In this document: piece by piece, positions 1 through 10,189 of the stretch
How the letters are laid out: each line of letters starts with the position of its first letter
How positions within the stretch are numbered: the first letter of the stretch is position 1
NCBI GenBank assembly: GCA_944331805.1
Contig: CALVIS010000011.1
Span: 1-35,066 of the forward strand
Reading direction: 5' to 3'
Source of the DNA: an uncultured Bacilli bacterium
GTDB taxonomy: Bacteria > Bacillota_I > Bacilli_A > RF39 > UBA660
Length of the DNA stretch: 35,066 bases
Notes under the pieces: model-generated
Seen by the model: the letters and a program-made list of their open reading frames with translations, nothing else
Told to the model about the DNA's origin: nothing
Database searches by the model: none
Made by a program: the position numbers and the translations under genes

Positions 1-83
1 CCATCTTTTATTGGAACATTAAAATCACATCTAATTATTACTTTTTTATTATCAATATTTAAATCTTTAACAGTTTTTTTCAT
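1..83 (-). CDS. pgk: Phosphoglycerate kinase, N-terminal fragment (runs off the window)
   Basis: Only the first 27 codons are present. They read MKKTVKDLNIDNKKVIIRCD and continue FNVPIKDG, which is the conserved N-terminus of phosphoglycerate kinase (the VRxDFNVPxKDG segment that helps bind 3-phosphoglycerate). The enzyme transfers phosphate from 1,3-bisphosphoglycerate to ADP in the cytoplasmic glycolytic pathway. Two in-frame ATGs exist (89 and 83). The AGGAGG at 93-98 is 9 nt from the ATG at 83 but only 3 nt from that at 89, so 83 is chosen. gap lies upstream on the same strand, as in many Firmicutes, but here a DUF5071 gene, a decayed gene and a terminator separate the two. Confidence 0.88.
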   Translation of the reverse strand, partial: MKKTVKDLNIDNKKVIIRCDFNVPIKD

Positions 84-104
84 ATACATAATCCTCCTAG
101 TAAT

Positions 105-133
105 ATTGTAGTATTTTTCTTATGTTTTTTCAA
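105..133 (-). promoter_or_regulatory. Sigma-A-type promoter for pgk
   Basis: On the minus strand a TTGAAA (128-133) and a TACAAT (105-110) are separated by 17 nt. The predicted start near 98 falls at the ribosome binding site, so the pgk leader would be only about 15 nt. The hairpin at 163-199 upstream supports pgk being a separate transcription unit. Confidence 0.6.
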
Positions 134-162
134 TATTGTTGCTATAACATTTTTGTAATATA

Positions 163-199
163 AAAAGACGGTTCCTATCAAAAGTCAAACCAGTCTTTT
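163..199 (-). terminator. Hairpin terminator upstream of pgk
   Basis: The arms AAAAGACGGTT (163-173) and AACC-A-GTCTTTT (188-199) pair with one bulged base. On the minus strand the 3' arm continues into a T-rich stretch, and the A/T flanks are symmetric, so it could work in both directions. It lies just after the decayed gene at 202-432 and before the pgk promoter. Confidence 0.5.
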
Positions 200-201
200 A
201 A

Positions 202-432
202 TTAATTACTTAATAAAAACTCAAGTACACTTATAAATGGAGTTATTCTTTCACCGTTTATATATTTTGTAATTATCTTTATCTATTTTTTTTAGTAATT
301 ATTGCAAGATAAAAATAGCTTTCATCTTCTGCATTAACTTTTTTAAATTTTGAATCTAGTGAATCTTCTATTGTTAATTCTTATTAGTTTAGTCTTCTAA
401 AATATAAAAGCATATCTTTTCCAAAATCCCAT
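202..432 (-). pseudogene. Decayed gene remnant between gap and pgk
   Basis: No intact ORF is present, but protein-like sequence can be followed on the minus strand across frames. One frame reads WDFGKDMLLYFRRLN, two stops, then ELTIEDSLDSKFKKVNAEDE and SYFYLAIITKK. A frame change gives IDKDNYKIYK, and another gives NGERITPFISVLEFLLSN ending in TAA at 202-204. Two in-frame stops plus two frameshifts in an otherwise protein-like stretch indicate decay of the 3' part of a gene. I do not recognise the family. Together with the terminator and promoter this accounts for the 350-base stretch before pgk. Confidence 0.5.
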
Positions 433-433
433 T

Positions 434-877
434 TTATAAACGTTTTTCTTTTATAGTTGAATATAATGTTTTATTCTTTAAATCTGTTGCCTTTATATTG
501 TTTTCTTTAGCAAAAGCGTATAACCAATACATCCAGCCATAATCATTTTCTTCTACTGCTTTACCTATCGCTTGTTCAAAGTTTTCTATTAATACATCAC
601 GAGGTAAAGTTGATAGCATTTTCCAGATTTCCTCAGCACCTGGCCAATTCATATCTTCTAACCATACAAATAGTTTTGGAATTACATCAATAATTTTGGG
701 ATATCCTCTTTTTGTTAAAACTAATGCTTCATAATACCATGTTCCTTTATCACCAACTTGAATAAACTTTTCGTTAGCAAGACTTTCATCTTCACTTAAA
801 ATATTTACATATTTTTTCATTTCGTCAACAGGTAAAGTCTCATTAATAAACTGGTTATAAATCTCATTATTGTCCAT
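434..877 (-). CDS. DUF5071 domain-containing protein
   Basis: This is a 147-residue soluble protein with no signal peptide or membrane segment. The central part (about residues 45-100: YYEALVLTKRGYPKI, VIPKLFVWLEDMNWPGAEEI, LLS-type segment) matches what I remember of DUF5071, a family of unknown function marked by the WLxDMNWPGA motif. The start ATG at 877 has a GGAGT about 9 nt upstream. It sits between gap and pgk, separated from gap by a terminator. A TATAAT-like -10 lies near 906-911, but I see no good -35. The function is unknown; its position interrupts the usual gap-pgk pairing and the next stretch is a decayed gene, so this looks like a small accessory insertion. Confidence 0.75.
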   Translation of the reverse strand: MDNNEIYNQFINETLPVDEMKKYVNILSEDESLANEKFIQVGDKGTWYYEALVLTKRGYPKIIDVIPKLFVWLEDMNWPGAEEIWKMLSTLPRDVLIENFEQAIGKAVEENDYGWMYWLYAFAKENNIKATDLKNKTLYSTIKEKRL

Positions 878-915
878 CTAAATTTACTCCTATACTTAAG
901 TAATATTATTATAAA

Positions 916-937
916 CGAAAAAGAGCCTAAAGCTCCT
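916..937 (-). terminator. Terminator after gap
   Basis: Immediately at the gap stop codon, minus-strand AGGAGC and GCTCTT pair across a TTTAG loop (six pairs, one G-T) and are followed by TTTTT. It ends the nucleotidase/small-protein/gap operon. Confidence 0.7.
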
Positions 938-1940
938 ATAAATTTGCAACGTATTTTGCTACTCTTACATACTGTGCAGTATAACTCATTTCATTATCAT
1001 ACCATGCTACTACTTTAACTAGTTGTTCTCCATCTACTTCACTAATTGATGTTAGTAGACTATCAACTAAACTACCATAGTGCATTCCTATTGTATCACT
1101 TGAAACGATTGGATCAGTTGTATAACCTAGAGTTTCATTAGTATTATTTTTTAATACTTCATTGATTTCTTCAACTGTAGTATTTTTATTAAGTTTTAAT
1201 ACTAAATCAACAACTGAACCTGTAGTTACAGGAACTCTCATGGCTGCTCCTTCCATTTTTCCTTCAAGGTTAGGTAGTACTTTACCAATAGCAGAAGCTG
1301 CTCCAGTTGATGCAGGTACGATATTAGCAGCACTTGCTCTACCACGACGTGCTTTTATTCCTTTTTTATGAGCAACGTCTAGTGTAGCTTGGTCATTTGT
1401 ATAAGCGTGAACTGTTGTCATATATCCTTGTTTAATACCAAAGTTATCATCTAATACTTTTAGAACAGGTGCTAGACAGTTAGTAGTACAACTAGCAGCA
1501 GAGATAATCTTTTCGCTTCCATCTAAAATGTCGTGATTAACATTATAGACAATAGTTTTAACATCTCCTTTAGCAGGAGCTGATATTATTACTTTTTTAG
1601 CACCGGCATTGATATGAGCCATGGCTTTCTCATCACTTGTAAATTTACCAGTACATTCTAATACAATATCAATATCTAAATCTTTCCATGGTAATAGATT
1701 TGGGTCTGTTTCAGCATAGACTTTAATCTTTTTATCTCCTACTACAATATTATCTCCTTCAAAAGATATCTCATTTTCTTTATATCTTCTATGTGAAGTA
1801 TCATATTTAAGTAAGTAAGCAAGTTGTTCTGCATCTGTTAAATCATTAATAGCCACTACTTCCATTTCTGGATCTTCATCTAGTAATCTAAATGCTAATC
1901 TTCCTATTCTTCCAAACCCATTAATTGCAACTTTTTTCAT
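936..1940 (-). CDS. gap: Glyceraldehyde-3-phosphate dehydrogenase, type I, NAD-dependent
   Basis: The protein has 334 residues, normal for GapA. It oxidises and phosphorylates glyceraldehyde 3-phosphate to 1,3-bisphosphoglycerate in cytoplasmic glycolysis. The NAD-binding Rossmann start is [12 protein letters not shown] (residues 4-15). The catalytic Cys151 lies in [12 protein letters not shown], with the partner His178 in [10 protein letters not shown]. The [17 protein letters not shown] stretch (31-47) resembles the glycolytic, NAD-using GapA type rather than the gluconeogenic GapB type. The start ATG overlaps the stop of the upstream small gene (TAATG), with AGGAGG inside that gene's end, so translation is coupled. 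A terminator follows. Confidence 0.97.
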   Translation of the reverse strand: MKKVAINGFGRIGRLAFRLLDEDPEMEVVAINDLTDAEQLAYLLKYDTSHRRYKENEISFEGDNIVVGDKKIKVYAETDPNLLPWKDLDIDIVLECTGKFTSDEKAMAHINAGAKKVIISAPAKGDVKTIVYNVNHDILDGSEKIISAASCTTNCLAPVLKVLDDNFGIKQGYMTTVHAYTNDQATLDVAHKKGIKARRGRASAANIVPASTGAASAIGKVLPNLEGKMEGAAMRVPVTTGSVVDLVLKLNKNTTVEEINEVLKNNTNETLGYTTDPIVSSDTIGMHYGSLVDSLLTSISEVDGEQLVKVVAWYDNEMSYTAQYVRVAKYVANL

Positions 1941-2128
1941 TAGTTTTCCTCCTCTTCATCACTTGGTACAAACATACCATCTTCTTTCTCCACTGTTTTT
2001 ACAGGAGAATCTTTTTCTATTCCATTATTATAGGCTAAAACCATAACAGCGATAAGGACAATGATAAATATCCCTATAAATATTAACATTGTACTCATAC
2101 CAAAACCTCTATTATTCAGTTTACCCAT
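1940..2128 (-). CDS. Small single-pass membrane protein with prepilin-like N-terminus
   Basis: The 62-residue product begins [20 protein letters not shown], then has a hydrophobic segment (about 13-33) and an acidic tail ending DEEEEN. The KLNNRGF start followed by a hydrophobic helix looks like a type IV prepilin leader (NNxGF-hydrophobic), but the usual Glu at mature position 5 is replaced by Thr, so processing is doubtful. The ribosome binding site AGAGGTG is 5-6 nt before the ATG. It lies 14 nt after the nucleotidase gene and overlaps the gap start by one base, so it should be co-transcribed with gap. Its function is unknown; it may be a membrane-anchored small protein unrelated to pili. 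Confidence 0.7.
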   Translation of the reverse strand: MGKLNNRGFGMSTMLIFIGIFIIVLIAVMVLAYNNGIEKDSPVKTVEKEDGMFVPSDEEEEN

Positions 2129-2142
2129 TTTATCACCTCTTA

Positions 2143-2745
2143 TTAAATTATTTCTACAGCAGCAAATTTATTTATTATCTCTTGATATATTTGATACCAA
2201 GAATATACTCTAATAACATTTTTACCTGTACAGTCCTGATTATATGGAGCATCAAATACCATAACTGGGATAATCTTAGAAATATCATCAACATTACTAG
2301 CTTTATCTTCTATCATTAGGTCAAGGCCTATACTTAGACATTTTTCTCTTTTATTACTAGTATTAATTACTATCTCATCATACTCAATATTATACTTATC
2401 TAGCCAAGCTTTAACATAGTAATCTATCATACCACTGTATTGATGAGTTAAGTATTGATTATCTCTTGCTGATAATATTATAATTTTGTGTCCATCTTTA
2501 CGTAGTTTATGAATAACTTCACTGGCATAGGGTCTTATTGGAATAGCGATTAATAAATCAAAAATGTATTGACGCCAAAACTCTATGTTCTCTTCACTTG
2601 TTAAGTGGAATTGTTCTTCCATATAATAACCTTTAGGATTAAAGCCTCGGTTTATATTTTGTTCTAAGCAAAACTTAGATCCACAGGCAAAATGCCACTC
2701 TGCTATATCGTTTAATACGCCATCTAAATCAACACCTATACGCAT
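2143..2745 (-). CDS. 5'(3')-deoxyribonucleotidase-like HAD phosphatase (NT5C family)
   Basis: The protein has 200 residues from the ATG at 2745. The N-terminus MRIGVDLDGVLND carries the HAD nucleophile motif DxDGV (Asp6, Asp8). Motif II is seen in IIILSARDNQ, and the acidic motif IV in LMIEDKASNV. This pattern fits the NT5C/5'-nucleotidase deoxy family (PF06941), cytoplasmic enzymes that dephosphorylate nucleotides; the substrate cannot be read from sequence. A TTG at 2754 extends the frame by three codons but lies one base from the AAGGG ribosome binding site, whereas the ATG at 2745 is about 10 nt away. It is the first gene of a three-gene operon ending with gap. Confidence 0.78.
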   Translation of the reverse strand: MRIGVDLDGVLNDIAEWHFACGSKFCLEQNINRGFNPKGYYMEEQFHLTSEENIEFWRQYIFDLLIAIPIRPYASEVIHKLRKDGHKIIILSARDNQYLTHQYSGMIDYYVKAWLDKYNIEYDEIVINTSNKREKCLSIGLDLMIEDKASNVDDISKIIPVMVFDAPYNQDCTGKNVIRVYSWYQIYQEIINKFAAVEII

Positions 2746-2771
2746 TTTAACCAATCCCTTCTTATATCATT

Positions 2772-2785
2772 GTAACAAATGTTAC
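2772..2785 (-). promoter_or_regulatory. Palindrome in the promoter region of the nucleotidase-gap operon
   Basis: GTAAC and GTTAC arms flank a four-base AAAT spacer, 27-40 nt upstream of the operon's first ATG. A TTGTCA lies further upstream (minus strand) after the rpoC terminator, but I could not settle the -10. The site is placed like an operator; this is an inference from symmetry and position only. Confidence 0.35.
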
Positions 2786-2827
2786 CTAAAAATAAAAGAG
2801 AAGTGAATAAATTTGACAAGAGTATAC

Positions 2828-2854
2828 AAAAAAGGAATAGGATTAACCTATTCC
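2828..2854 (-). terminator. Intrinsic terminator of the rpoBC operon
   Basis: The 8-bp stem GGAATAGG/CCTATTCC with a five-base loop (2842-2846) is followed on the minus strand by six T. The stem overlaps the rpoC stop codon. Confidence 0.9.
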
Positions 2855-5800
2855 ATAAATTCATCTTCTAGTTTTTCTAAAGGTTCTTCATCAGCGAACT
2901 CATCTTCTAGAGTATATTCTACATCACGGTATTTCTTTAGACCAGTTCCTGCTGGTATTAATTTACCTATTAGAACGTTTTCTTTTAATCCTTCAAGATG
3001 GTCTACTTTTCCATGAATTGCAGCATCTGTTAAGATTCTTGTTGTCTCTTGGAATGATGCTGCTGATAAGAATGAATCTGTTTCAAGAGAAGCTTTAGTA
3101 ATACCAAGTAGTACTGGACGACCTGTTGCAGGACGTTTACCACTGATTATTACTTCTTTATTACCTTCTGTAAACTCTCTAAAGTTAACTAGAGAACCTG
3201 GTAAGAACTTAGTATCTCCGCCTTCTACGATTCTAATCTTAGAAATCATACGACGAGCGATAATTTCGATATGTTTATCAGCGATATCAACACCTTGAGA
3301 ACGATATGTATTTTGTACTTCTTTTAAGATGTACTCTTGTGTTGTAATTGGATCTGTTACATCTAATAATTCTTTTGGTGAGATAGCTCCTTCTGTTAAT
3401 TTATCTCCACAAGAAACTGTATCACCTTTTTCTACACAAAGTTTAGCACCATAGTTAGTTGTATGTTCTTTAGTTTCAACTTTGTTTGTAATACTGATTT
3501 TATATTTACCATGATCTTCAGCAATTTTTGTAACTTTACCATCAATTTCAGCGATAGTTGCTTTACCTTTAGGGTTACGTGCTTCGAATAACTCTTGAAC
3601 ACGTGGAAGACCTTGAGTAATATCTTCACCACCAGCAACTCCACCTGTATGGAAGGTACGCATGGTAAGTTGGGTACCAGGTTCACCGATTGATTGGGCA
3701 GCCATAACACCAACTGCTTCACCAATTTCAACGATATTACCTGTTGCAAGGTTTCTACCATAACATTTACGGCATACACCTTTTTCAGTGTTACATGTAA
3801 GAATTGATCTAATTTCAACTTCTTCAATACCTGCTGCAACTATTTTATCAGCAAGTGCTTCTGTGATATATTCATCTTTATCAACAATTACTTCTTTTGT
3901 TTCAGGATTAATTACTTTCTTGCTAGCAAATCTACCAACAATACGGTCATATAGACTTTCAATAACTGCTCCTGTTTTCTCATTAACAAAGTCACGAGCG
4001 ACAACTCCTTGTTCTGTACCACAATCATCTTCTTTAACGATGATATCTTGAGATACATCAACAAGACGACGTGTCAAGTAACCTGAGTCTGCAGTTTTTA
4101 ATGCTGTATCGGCACTACCTTTACGAGCAGAGTGAGTTGATAAGAAGAATTCTGATACTGATAGTCCTTCTTTAAAGTTTGAGATAACTGGTATTTCAAT
4201 TGGGTCTCCATTTGGTTTTTGCATTAGTCCACGCATACCAGCAACTTGAGTAAACTGAGAAATACTACCACGCGCTTTAGAGTGCATCATGATGAAGATT
4301 GGGTTATCTACTTCTTGTTCTGATATTTCTTCAAGTTCAGCTTGAACTTTATCTTTAACTCCATACCAAGTTTCAATAACTTTTTCATGACGTTCTTCTT
4401 CAGTAATTAAACCACGAGTATATTGTTTATTGATTTTATTAACTAAAGCTTGTCCTTCATCAATATATTCTTGTTTATGTTCACTTGTTGCAACATCACT
4501 CATAGATATTGTAATACCAGCGATGGTTGAGTAATAGAAACCTAAGTCTTTCATCTTATCAAGCATTTCTGATGTTTCTGTAGTTTTATAGCGTTTAAAT
4601 ACTTGGTCGATTACTTTTTCTAGTGTTCCTTTAGCGAAAGGTTTAACTAGAGGCATTTTACTAATCTCTTCTTTAATATTAGCACCTTTAGGTAAGAAAT
4701 ACTTATTAGGAGTAATATTTTGAATATTATCATCTGTTGGTTCATTAATATATGGGAATGAATCTGGTAAGATTTCATTAAATTTAATTTTACCAACTGT
4801 TGTTATTAAGTATTTACCTTTTTGAGATGAAGTAAATAGTTTATATTTAAATGAATCTACAGGAACGGCGATTCTTGTATGAAGAGTTATTTCACGTCTT
4901 TCATAAGCCATTAGAGCTTCATTAGAGTCTTTAAATACTCTTCCTTCACCATCTTCTCCCGCTTTTTCCATAGTTATATAGTAGTTACCTAAAACCATGT
5001 CTTGGGCTGGAGTAACGATAGGTTTTCCATCAGATGGTTTCAAGATGTTTCCTGAACCTAACATTAGCATTCTTGCTTCTGCCTGAGCTTCTTCTGATAA
5101 TGGTACGTGTACTGCCATTTGGTCTCCATCGAAGTCAGCATTGAAAGCAGGACAAACTAATGGATGTAGTCTTATCGCTTTACCACCTACTAAGATTGGT
5201 TCAAATGCTTGGATACCTAATCTATGTAGTGTAGGGGCACGGTTTAATAATACAGGATGTTCTTTAATTACATCTTCTACAATATCCCAAACTACTGGGT
5301 CTCTATTTTCAATAAGACGTTTAGCAGCTTTGATGTTATGAGCGATATCACGGTCAACTAAACCATTGATAACGTGTGGTTTAAATAATTCTAGAGCCAT
5401 TTCTTTTGGAATACCACATTGATACATCTTAAGTGATGGTCCAACAACGATAACTGAACGACCTGAATAGTCAACACGTTTACCTAATAGGTTTTGACGG
5501 AAACGTCCTTGTTTACCTTTTAACATGCTAGAAAGTGATTTCAAAGCACGATTTCCGGCACCTGTTACACTTCTACCACGACGTCCATTATCGAATAGAG
5601 CATCAACTGCTTCTTGTAACATTCTCTTTTCATTTTGAATGATGATACCAGGAGCACCTAAGTCTATTAGTTTCTTTAAACGATTATTACGATTAATAAC
5701 ACGACGATATAAATCGTTTAAATCACTTGTCGCAAAACGTCCACCATCAAGTTGAATCATAGGACGAAGTTCTGGAGGTATTACAGGAATACAGTCTAGA

Positions 5801-6480
5801 ATCATCCATTCAGGTTTTTGATTTGAACGATAGAAAGCATCTAGGACATCTAGTCTTTTTAATAGTCTAGTTCTCTTTTGTCCTTGAGCAGTTTCTAATT
5901 CTTTATTTATTTCATCAATATCATGTTTTAAGTCTACTTTCTTAAGTAGTTCTTTAATGGCTTCTGCACCCATACCCACTTTGAAACCGTTACCATATTT
6001 TTCATAGTAGGCACGATATTCTTTTTCAGATAGGGTTTGCTTATTTTCAAGTGGAGCATTTCCTTTATCAATTACTACATAACTAACAAAGTATAATACT
6101 TCTTCAAGGTCTCTTGGACTCATATCAAGAACAAGTCCCATTCTTGAAGGTACTCCTTTAAAGAACCAGATATGAGAGACAGGACTAGCAAGTTCAATAT
6201 GTCCCATTCTCTCACGTCTTACTTTAGATTTTGTTACTTCGACACCACAACGGTCACATACGATATTTTTGTAACGAACTCTTTTATATTTTCCACAGGC
6301 ACATTCATAATCTTTAGTTGGTCCAAAGATTTTCTCACAGAATAAGCCATCACGTTCTGGACGAAGAGTACGATAGTTAATTGTTTCTGGTTTTTTTACT
6401 TCACCATAACTCCATTCACGAATTTTTTCAGGAGAAGCGATACCAATTCTAATAGCATCAAATTTATTTACTTCTATCAT
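2848..6480 (-). CDS. rpoC: DNA-directed RNA polymerase subunit beta'
   Basis: The protein has 1210 residues, close to the roughly 1200 of B. subtilis. It forms the catalytic half of RNA polymerase together with beta. Visible landmarks in order are the N-terminal zinc-binding cysteines Cys60, Cys62, Cys75 and Cys78, the switch/rudder region ([20 protein letters not shown]), the catalytic [12 protein letters not shown] loop (447-458, three Mg-binding Asp), the trigger loop region (about [23 protein letters not shown]), and the second zinc site in [15 protein letters not shown]. The C-terminus is acidic ([20 protein letters not shown]). The ATG overlaps the rpoB stop by one base (TAATG), with GGAG upstream, so translation is coupled. 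A strong terminator overlaps its stop codon. Confidence 0.99.
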   Translation of the reverse strand: MIEVNKFDAIRIGIASPEKIREWSYGEVKKPETINYRTLRPERDGLFCEKIFGPTKDYECACGKYKRVRYKNIVCDRCGVEVTKSKVRRERMGHIELASPVSHIWFFKGVPSRMGLVLDMSPRDLEEVLYFVSYVVIDKGNAPLENKQTLSEKEYRAYYEKYGNGFKVGMGAEAIKELLKKVDLKHDIDEINKELETAQGQKRTRLLKRLDVLDAFYRSNQKPEWMILDCIPVIPPELRPMIQLDGGRFATSDLNDLYRRVINRNNRLKKLIDLGAPGIIIQNEKRMLQEAVDALFDNGRRGRSVTGAGNRALKSLSSMLKGKQGRFRQNLLGKRVDYSGRSVIVVGPSLKMYQCGIPKEMALELFKPHVINGLVDRDIAHNIKAAKRLIENRDPVVWDIVEDVIKEHPVLLNRAPTLHRLGIQAFEPILVGGKAIRLHPLVCPAFNADFDGDQMAVHVPLSEEAQAEARMLMLGSGNILKPSDGKPIVTPAQDMVLGNYYITMEKAGEDGEGRVFKDSNEALMAYERREITLHTRIAVPVDSFKYKLFTSSQKGKYLITTVGKIKFNEILPDSFPYINEPTDDNIQNITPNKYFLPKGANIKEEISKMPLVKPFAKGTLEKVIDQVFKRYKTTETSEMLDKMKDLGFYYSTIAGITISMSDVATSEHKQEYIDEGQALVNKINKQYTRGLITEEERHEKVIETWYGVKDKVQAELEEISEQEVDNPIFIMMHSKARGSISQFTQVAGMRGLMQKPNGDPIEIPVISNFKEGLSVSEFFLSTHSARKGSADTALKTADSGYLTRRLVDVSQDIIVKEDDCGTEQGVVARDFVNEKTGAVIESLYDRIVGRFASKKVINPETKEVIVDKDEYITEALADKIVAAGIEEVEIRSILTCNTEKGVCRKCYGRNLATGNIVEIGEAVGVMAAQSIGEPGTQLTMRTFHTGGVAGGEDITQGLPRVQELFEARNPKGKATIAEIDGKVTKIAEDHGKYKISITNKVETKEHTTNYGAKLCVEKGDTVSCGDKLTEGAISPKELLDVTDPITTQEYILKEVQNTYRSQGVDIADKHIEIIARRMISKIRIVEGGDTKFLPGSLVNFREFTEGNKEVIISGKRPATGRPVLLGITKASLETDSFLSAASFQETTRILTDAAIHGKVDHLEGLKENVLIGKLIPAGTGLKKYRDVEYTLEDEFADEEPLEKLEDEFME

Positions 6481-9400
6481 TATTCCTCATCTCCTTTACT
6501 TAATTCGTCTTCTACATTTATTAATTCTTCATCAGGCTGTTCTTCATCTTCTAAAGAAGCCTCATCTGTTTCTTCTGTTTCAGAATTTTCTTCTTTAGCC
6601 TCTTCTGTATTTATTTTAGTGATGTTTACTTCTTCATTTAAAGGTTCTTCTACCTCATCATCACTTTCTTCTATTTGTTTTAAGCCAAGGCTTTCTCCTT
6701 CTTCATTAATAATTGAGATATCAAGTCCTAAAGCTTGGAACTCTTTCATTAATACTCTAAATGATTCTGGAACTCCTGCTCTATTAACTTCTTCTCCTTT
6801 AACGATGGCTTCATAGACTTTGACACGTCCAACGACATCATCTGATTTAACAGTCATCATCTCTTGAAGTGTATAGGCAGCACCATAAGCATATAGAGCC
6901 CAAACTTCCATTTCTCCAAATCTTTGGCCACCGAACTGAGCTTTACCTCCAAGTGGTTGTTGTGTTACTAAGGAGTAAGGTCCTGTACTTCTAGCATGTA
7001 GTTTATCATCTACCATGTGATGTAGTTTAATCATGTACATTACACCAACAGAGATACGGTTATCGAATGGTTCACCAGTACGTCCATCATATAGAACGGT
7101 TTTACCATCAGGGTCCATTCCAGCTTCGGCCATGATTTCTTCAATATCATCGATATGAGCACCATCGAAGACTGGTGTTGCGATATGTACGCCTAACTTC
7201 TTAGCAGCCATACCCATATGTAATTCTAGGATTTGTCCTAAGTTCATACGAGATGGAACACCTTGTGGATTAAGCATAATATCTACTGGACGTCCATCTG
7301 GTAAGTAAGGCATATCTTCTTGAGGTAAGATAAGAGAAATAACACCTTTGTTACCATGACGACCTGACATTTTATCTCCTACTTGGATTTTACGTTTTTG
7401 GATGATATAAACTCTTATTACTTTAGATACACCTGCTGGTAGTTCATCATTATCTTTACGAGAGTAAATCTTAATATCGTGAACAATACCGTCTCCACCG
7501 TGTGGTACACGAAGTGATGTATCTCTAACTTCACGAGTCTTTTCACCAAATATAGCATGTAATAGTTTCTCTTCACTAGATAACTCAGCCATTCCTTTAG
7601 GAGTTACTTTACCAACTAAGATATCTCCTTCTTTAACTTCAGTACCAATTGTAACGATACCATTTTCATCAAGGTTCTTCTTAGCTTCTTCACTAACATT
7701 TGGAATATCACGAGTAATTTCTTCTGGTCCTAGTTTAGTTTCACGACATTGCATCTCATAGTCTTCTAGATGTAGAGATGTATATTTATCATCTTTAACT
7801 AGGTTTTCATTTAATATTACAGCATCCTCATAGTTATAACCATTGAAAGTCATGAAAGCGACTACAACATTTTTACCTAAAGCAAGTTCTCCATTATCAC
7901 AACTATTACCATCAGCGATAATATCACCCATCTTAACTTTATCTCCAACTCTAACAATTGGTCTTTGATGTGAACAAATACTAGAGTTTGCAAGTTCAAA
8001 GTTAGCAAGGTAATATGTATCTTTACCTTTAGCATTAGCGATAACTATCTTCTTAGCATCAACATAGTCAACTATACCATCAGCTTTAGCGATAATACAT
8101 ACTCCTGAGTCTTTGGCAGCGATATGTTCAACACCTGTTCCAATGAATGGAGCTTCTGTTTTTAATAATGGCATTGCTTGACGTTGCATGTTGGCACCCA
8201 TCAAAGCACGAGTTGCATCATCATGCTCTAGGAATGGAATACAACTTGTTGTTACTGATACAACTTGTTGAGGTGATACATCGATGTAATCTACTTGTTC
8301 AGGTTTTGCAAGAATGTTTTCATCACGGAAACGTGCTGCAACTTGTTTATCAATAATAACATTATCTTCATTAGTATTAACTGTTGATTGAGAGATGATA
8401 TAGTCTTGTTCTTCATCTGCTGTTAAGTAAACTACTTCATCTGTTATCTTACAATCAACAACTTTACGATATGGAGTCATAATAAATCCATATTCATTAA
8501 TTTTAGCATAACTTGCAAGTGATGTAATAAGTCCAATGTTTTGTCCTTCTGGTGACTCAATAGGACAGATTCTACCATAGTGAGAAGCATTAACGTCACG
8601 TACTTCTACACCGGCTCTATCACGAGAAAGTCCACCTGGTCCTAAAGCTGACAAACGACGTTTATTAGTAAGTTCAGCGATAGGGTTAGTTTGGTCCATG
8701 AATTGTGATAGTTGAGATGAACCAAAGAATTCTTTCATAGCAGCGGTAACTGGACGAATATTGATTAATGTTTTAGGAGTTACTTCTTCCATCTCTTGAG
8801 TAGTCATTCTCTCACGAATAACTCTTTCCATACGAGAGATACCTATTCTAAATTGATTTTGTAATAGTTCTCCTACCTGTCTAACACGACGATTACCTAA
8901 ATGGTCAATTTCATCATAATTACCTACTCCATGTAATAAGTTTAAGTAATATGATACTGCTGCATAAACATCTGATATTGTTAGGCGTTTAGAATCAATT
9001 GTCTGATCATTACCAATAACAATTAGTTTTTTCTTCTTATCATTTGGGTCATAGATAGTAACTTTTTGAATTTTATTGTATGTATCAAGCTCATCATTAA
9101 TCTTAGCTTCTTCTACACCATAACCATTCTTAAAGATTTCTCTTAAATCTTCTAAAATCTCTTTAGTTACAACTGTTCCTTTAGGATATTTAACCTCATC
9201 ATCAACTACTATATCTTCTGCAAGTGTTTGATTTAATAGACGATCTACAATATTTAATTTACGATTAAATTTATAACGTCCTACTTTAGCAAGGTCATAT
9301 CTAAACTCATCAAAGAATCTTGTTATGATATGGTTTTTAGATGAATCTAGTGTTGCAGGTTCACCTGGTCTTAATTTTTCATAGATTTCAATTAAGGCTT

Positions 9401-10091
9401 CATCTAAGTTTTTAGTTGCATCTTTTGCAATAGTATTTTTAAGGAAGTCATCTTCACCAAATAGTTTTAAGATATCTTCATCACTAGAAAGTCCAAAAGC
9501 ACGTAATAATGTTGTTAAGGTTACTTTTCTAGTTCTATCTATTCTTACATATAATACATCTCTAGCATCTGCTTCAAACTCTAACCATGTACCACGTGTA
9601 GGAATAATTTGTGATGTGATTAACTCACGACCATTTTTATCGATTTCTCTATTATAGTATACACTTGGAGAACGAACTAATTGAGATACAACTACACGTT
9701 CTGCTCCATTAATTATAAATGTACCACTATCAGTCATAATAGGCATATCACCTAAGAAGATTTCTTGTTCTTTTACTTCACCTGTCTCACGATTAAAAAG
9801 ACGCACTTCTACCTTAAGTGGTGCTGCATAAGTAGTTTCTCTATCTTTACTAGCTTTAATTGAATATCTTGGTTCTTCAAAATGATAATCTCCAAACTCT
9901 AAAGATAGTGTACCTGAAAAGTTTTCAACTGGGAATAAGTCTTCAAAAACTTCTTTTATTCCTGTTGTAATAAACCAATCATATGATTTTTTCTGGATTT
10001 CCAATAAATCCTTTAGCTCATAAGTATTTCTTATTCTTGAATAATTTCTTCTTTCACGTTTTTTTCCATATTTTACAATTTTATATGACAC
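6480..10091 (-). CDS. rpoB: DNA-directed RNA polymerase subunit beta
   Basis: The protein has 1203 residues. Translation starts at GTG (10091), with GGGGTGA about 7 nt upstream. The rifampicin cluster I reads [20 protein letters not shown] then [13 protein letters not shown]. The residue equal to E. coli His526 is Asn476 (codon AAT, 8664-8666), while the rest of the cluster is conventional. The conserved [25 protein letters not shown] and PSRMNLGQ motifs are present. The last roughly 55 residues form a strongly acidic low-complexity tail. A promoter directly precedes it, so rpoBC can be transcribed independently of the methyltransferase gene and ribosomal genes upstream. Confidence 0.99.
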   Translation of the reverse strand: MSYKIVKYGKKRERRNYSRIRNTYELKDLLEIQKKSYDWFITTGIKEVFEDLFPVENFSGTLSLEFGDYHFEEPRYSIKASKDRETTYAAPLKVEVRLFNRETGEVKEQEIFLGDMPIMTDSGTFIINGAERVVVSQLVRSPSVYYNREIDKNGRELITSQIIPTRGTWLEFEADARDVLYVRIDRTRKVTLTTLLRAFGLSSDEDILKLFGEDDFLKNTIAKDATKNLDEALIEIYEKLRPGEPATLDSSKNHIITRFFDEFRYDLAKVGRYKFNRKLNIVDRLLNQTLAEDIVVDDEVKYPKGTVVTKEILEDLREIFKNGYGVEEAKINDELDTYNKIQKVTIYDPNDKKKKLIVIGNDQTIDSKRLTISDVYAAVSYYLNLLHGVGNYDEIDHLGNRRVRQVGELLQNQFRIGISRMERVIRERMTTQEMEEVTPKTLINIRPVTAAMKEFFGSSQLSQFMDQTNPIAELTNKRRLSALGPGGLSRDRAGVEVRDVNASHYGRICPIESPEGQNIGLITSLASYAKINEYGFIMTPYRKVVDCKITDEVVYLTADEEQDYIISQSTVNTNEDNVIIDKQVAARFRDENILAKPEQVDYIDVSPQQVVSVTTSCIPFLEHDDATRALMGANMQRQAMPLLKTEAPFIGTGVEHIAAKDSGVCIIAKADGIVDYVDAKKIVIANAKGKDTYYLANFELANSSICSHQRPIVRVGDKVKMGDIIADGNSCDNGELALGKNVVVAFMTFNGYNYEDAVILNENLVKDDKYTSLHLEDYEMQCRETKLGPEEITRDIPNVSEEAKKNLDENGIVTIGTEVKEGDILVGKVTPKGMAELSSEEKLLHAIFGEKTREVRDTSLRVPHGGDGIVHDIKIYSRKDNDELPAGVSKVIRVYIIQKRKIQVGDKMSGRHGNKGVISLILPQEDMPYLPDGRPVDIMLNPQGVPSRMNLGQILELHMGMAAKKLGVHIATPVFDGAHIDDIEEIMAEAGMDPDGKTVLYDGRTGEPFDNRISVGVMYMIKLHHMVDDKLHARSTGPYSLVTQQPLGGKAQFGGQRFGEMEVWALYAYGAAYTLQEMMTVKSDDVVGRVKVYEAIVKGEEVNRAGVPESFRVLMKEFQALGLDISIINEEGESLGLKQIEESDDEVEEPLNEEVNITKINTEEAKEENSETEETDEASLEDEEQPDEELINVEDELSKGDEE

Positions 10092-10160
10092 TAAAATTCA
10101 CCCCATTACCATAGTTTTTTACATTTATTATTCCAAAAAATAATACATTGCCAATTTATA

Positions 10161-10189
10161 TTATTAGCATAAACTCTTCAACAAGTCAA
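10161..10189 (-). promoter_or_regulatory. Promoter for rpoB-rpoC
   Basis: TTGACT (10184-10189) and TAATAA (10161-10166) are spaced 17 nt, with a TGC immediately before the -10 (extended -10 pattern). The -35 box includes the TGA stop codon of the methyltransferase gene. The leader before the rpoB GTG is about 60 nt. Confidence 0.55.

Noticed and set aside
1162-1371. Plus-strand ORF opposite gap, with similar plus-strand ORFs opposite rpoC, rpoB, rplA, nusG and uvrB
   Set aside because: They mirror highly conserved genes on the other strand, have no ribosome binding sites, and have composition dictated by the opposite strand.
2746-2754. TTG start three codons upstream for the nucleotidase-like gene
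   Set aside because: It overlaps the ribosome binding site spacer; the ATG at 2745 is at the right distance and starts the conserved fold.
3432-3839. Minus-strand 135-codon ORF in another frame of rpoC
   Set aside because: It is fully contained in a conserved part of rpoC, has low-complexity Leu/Lys/Val text, and has no start signal.
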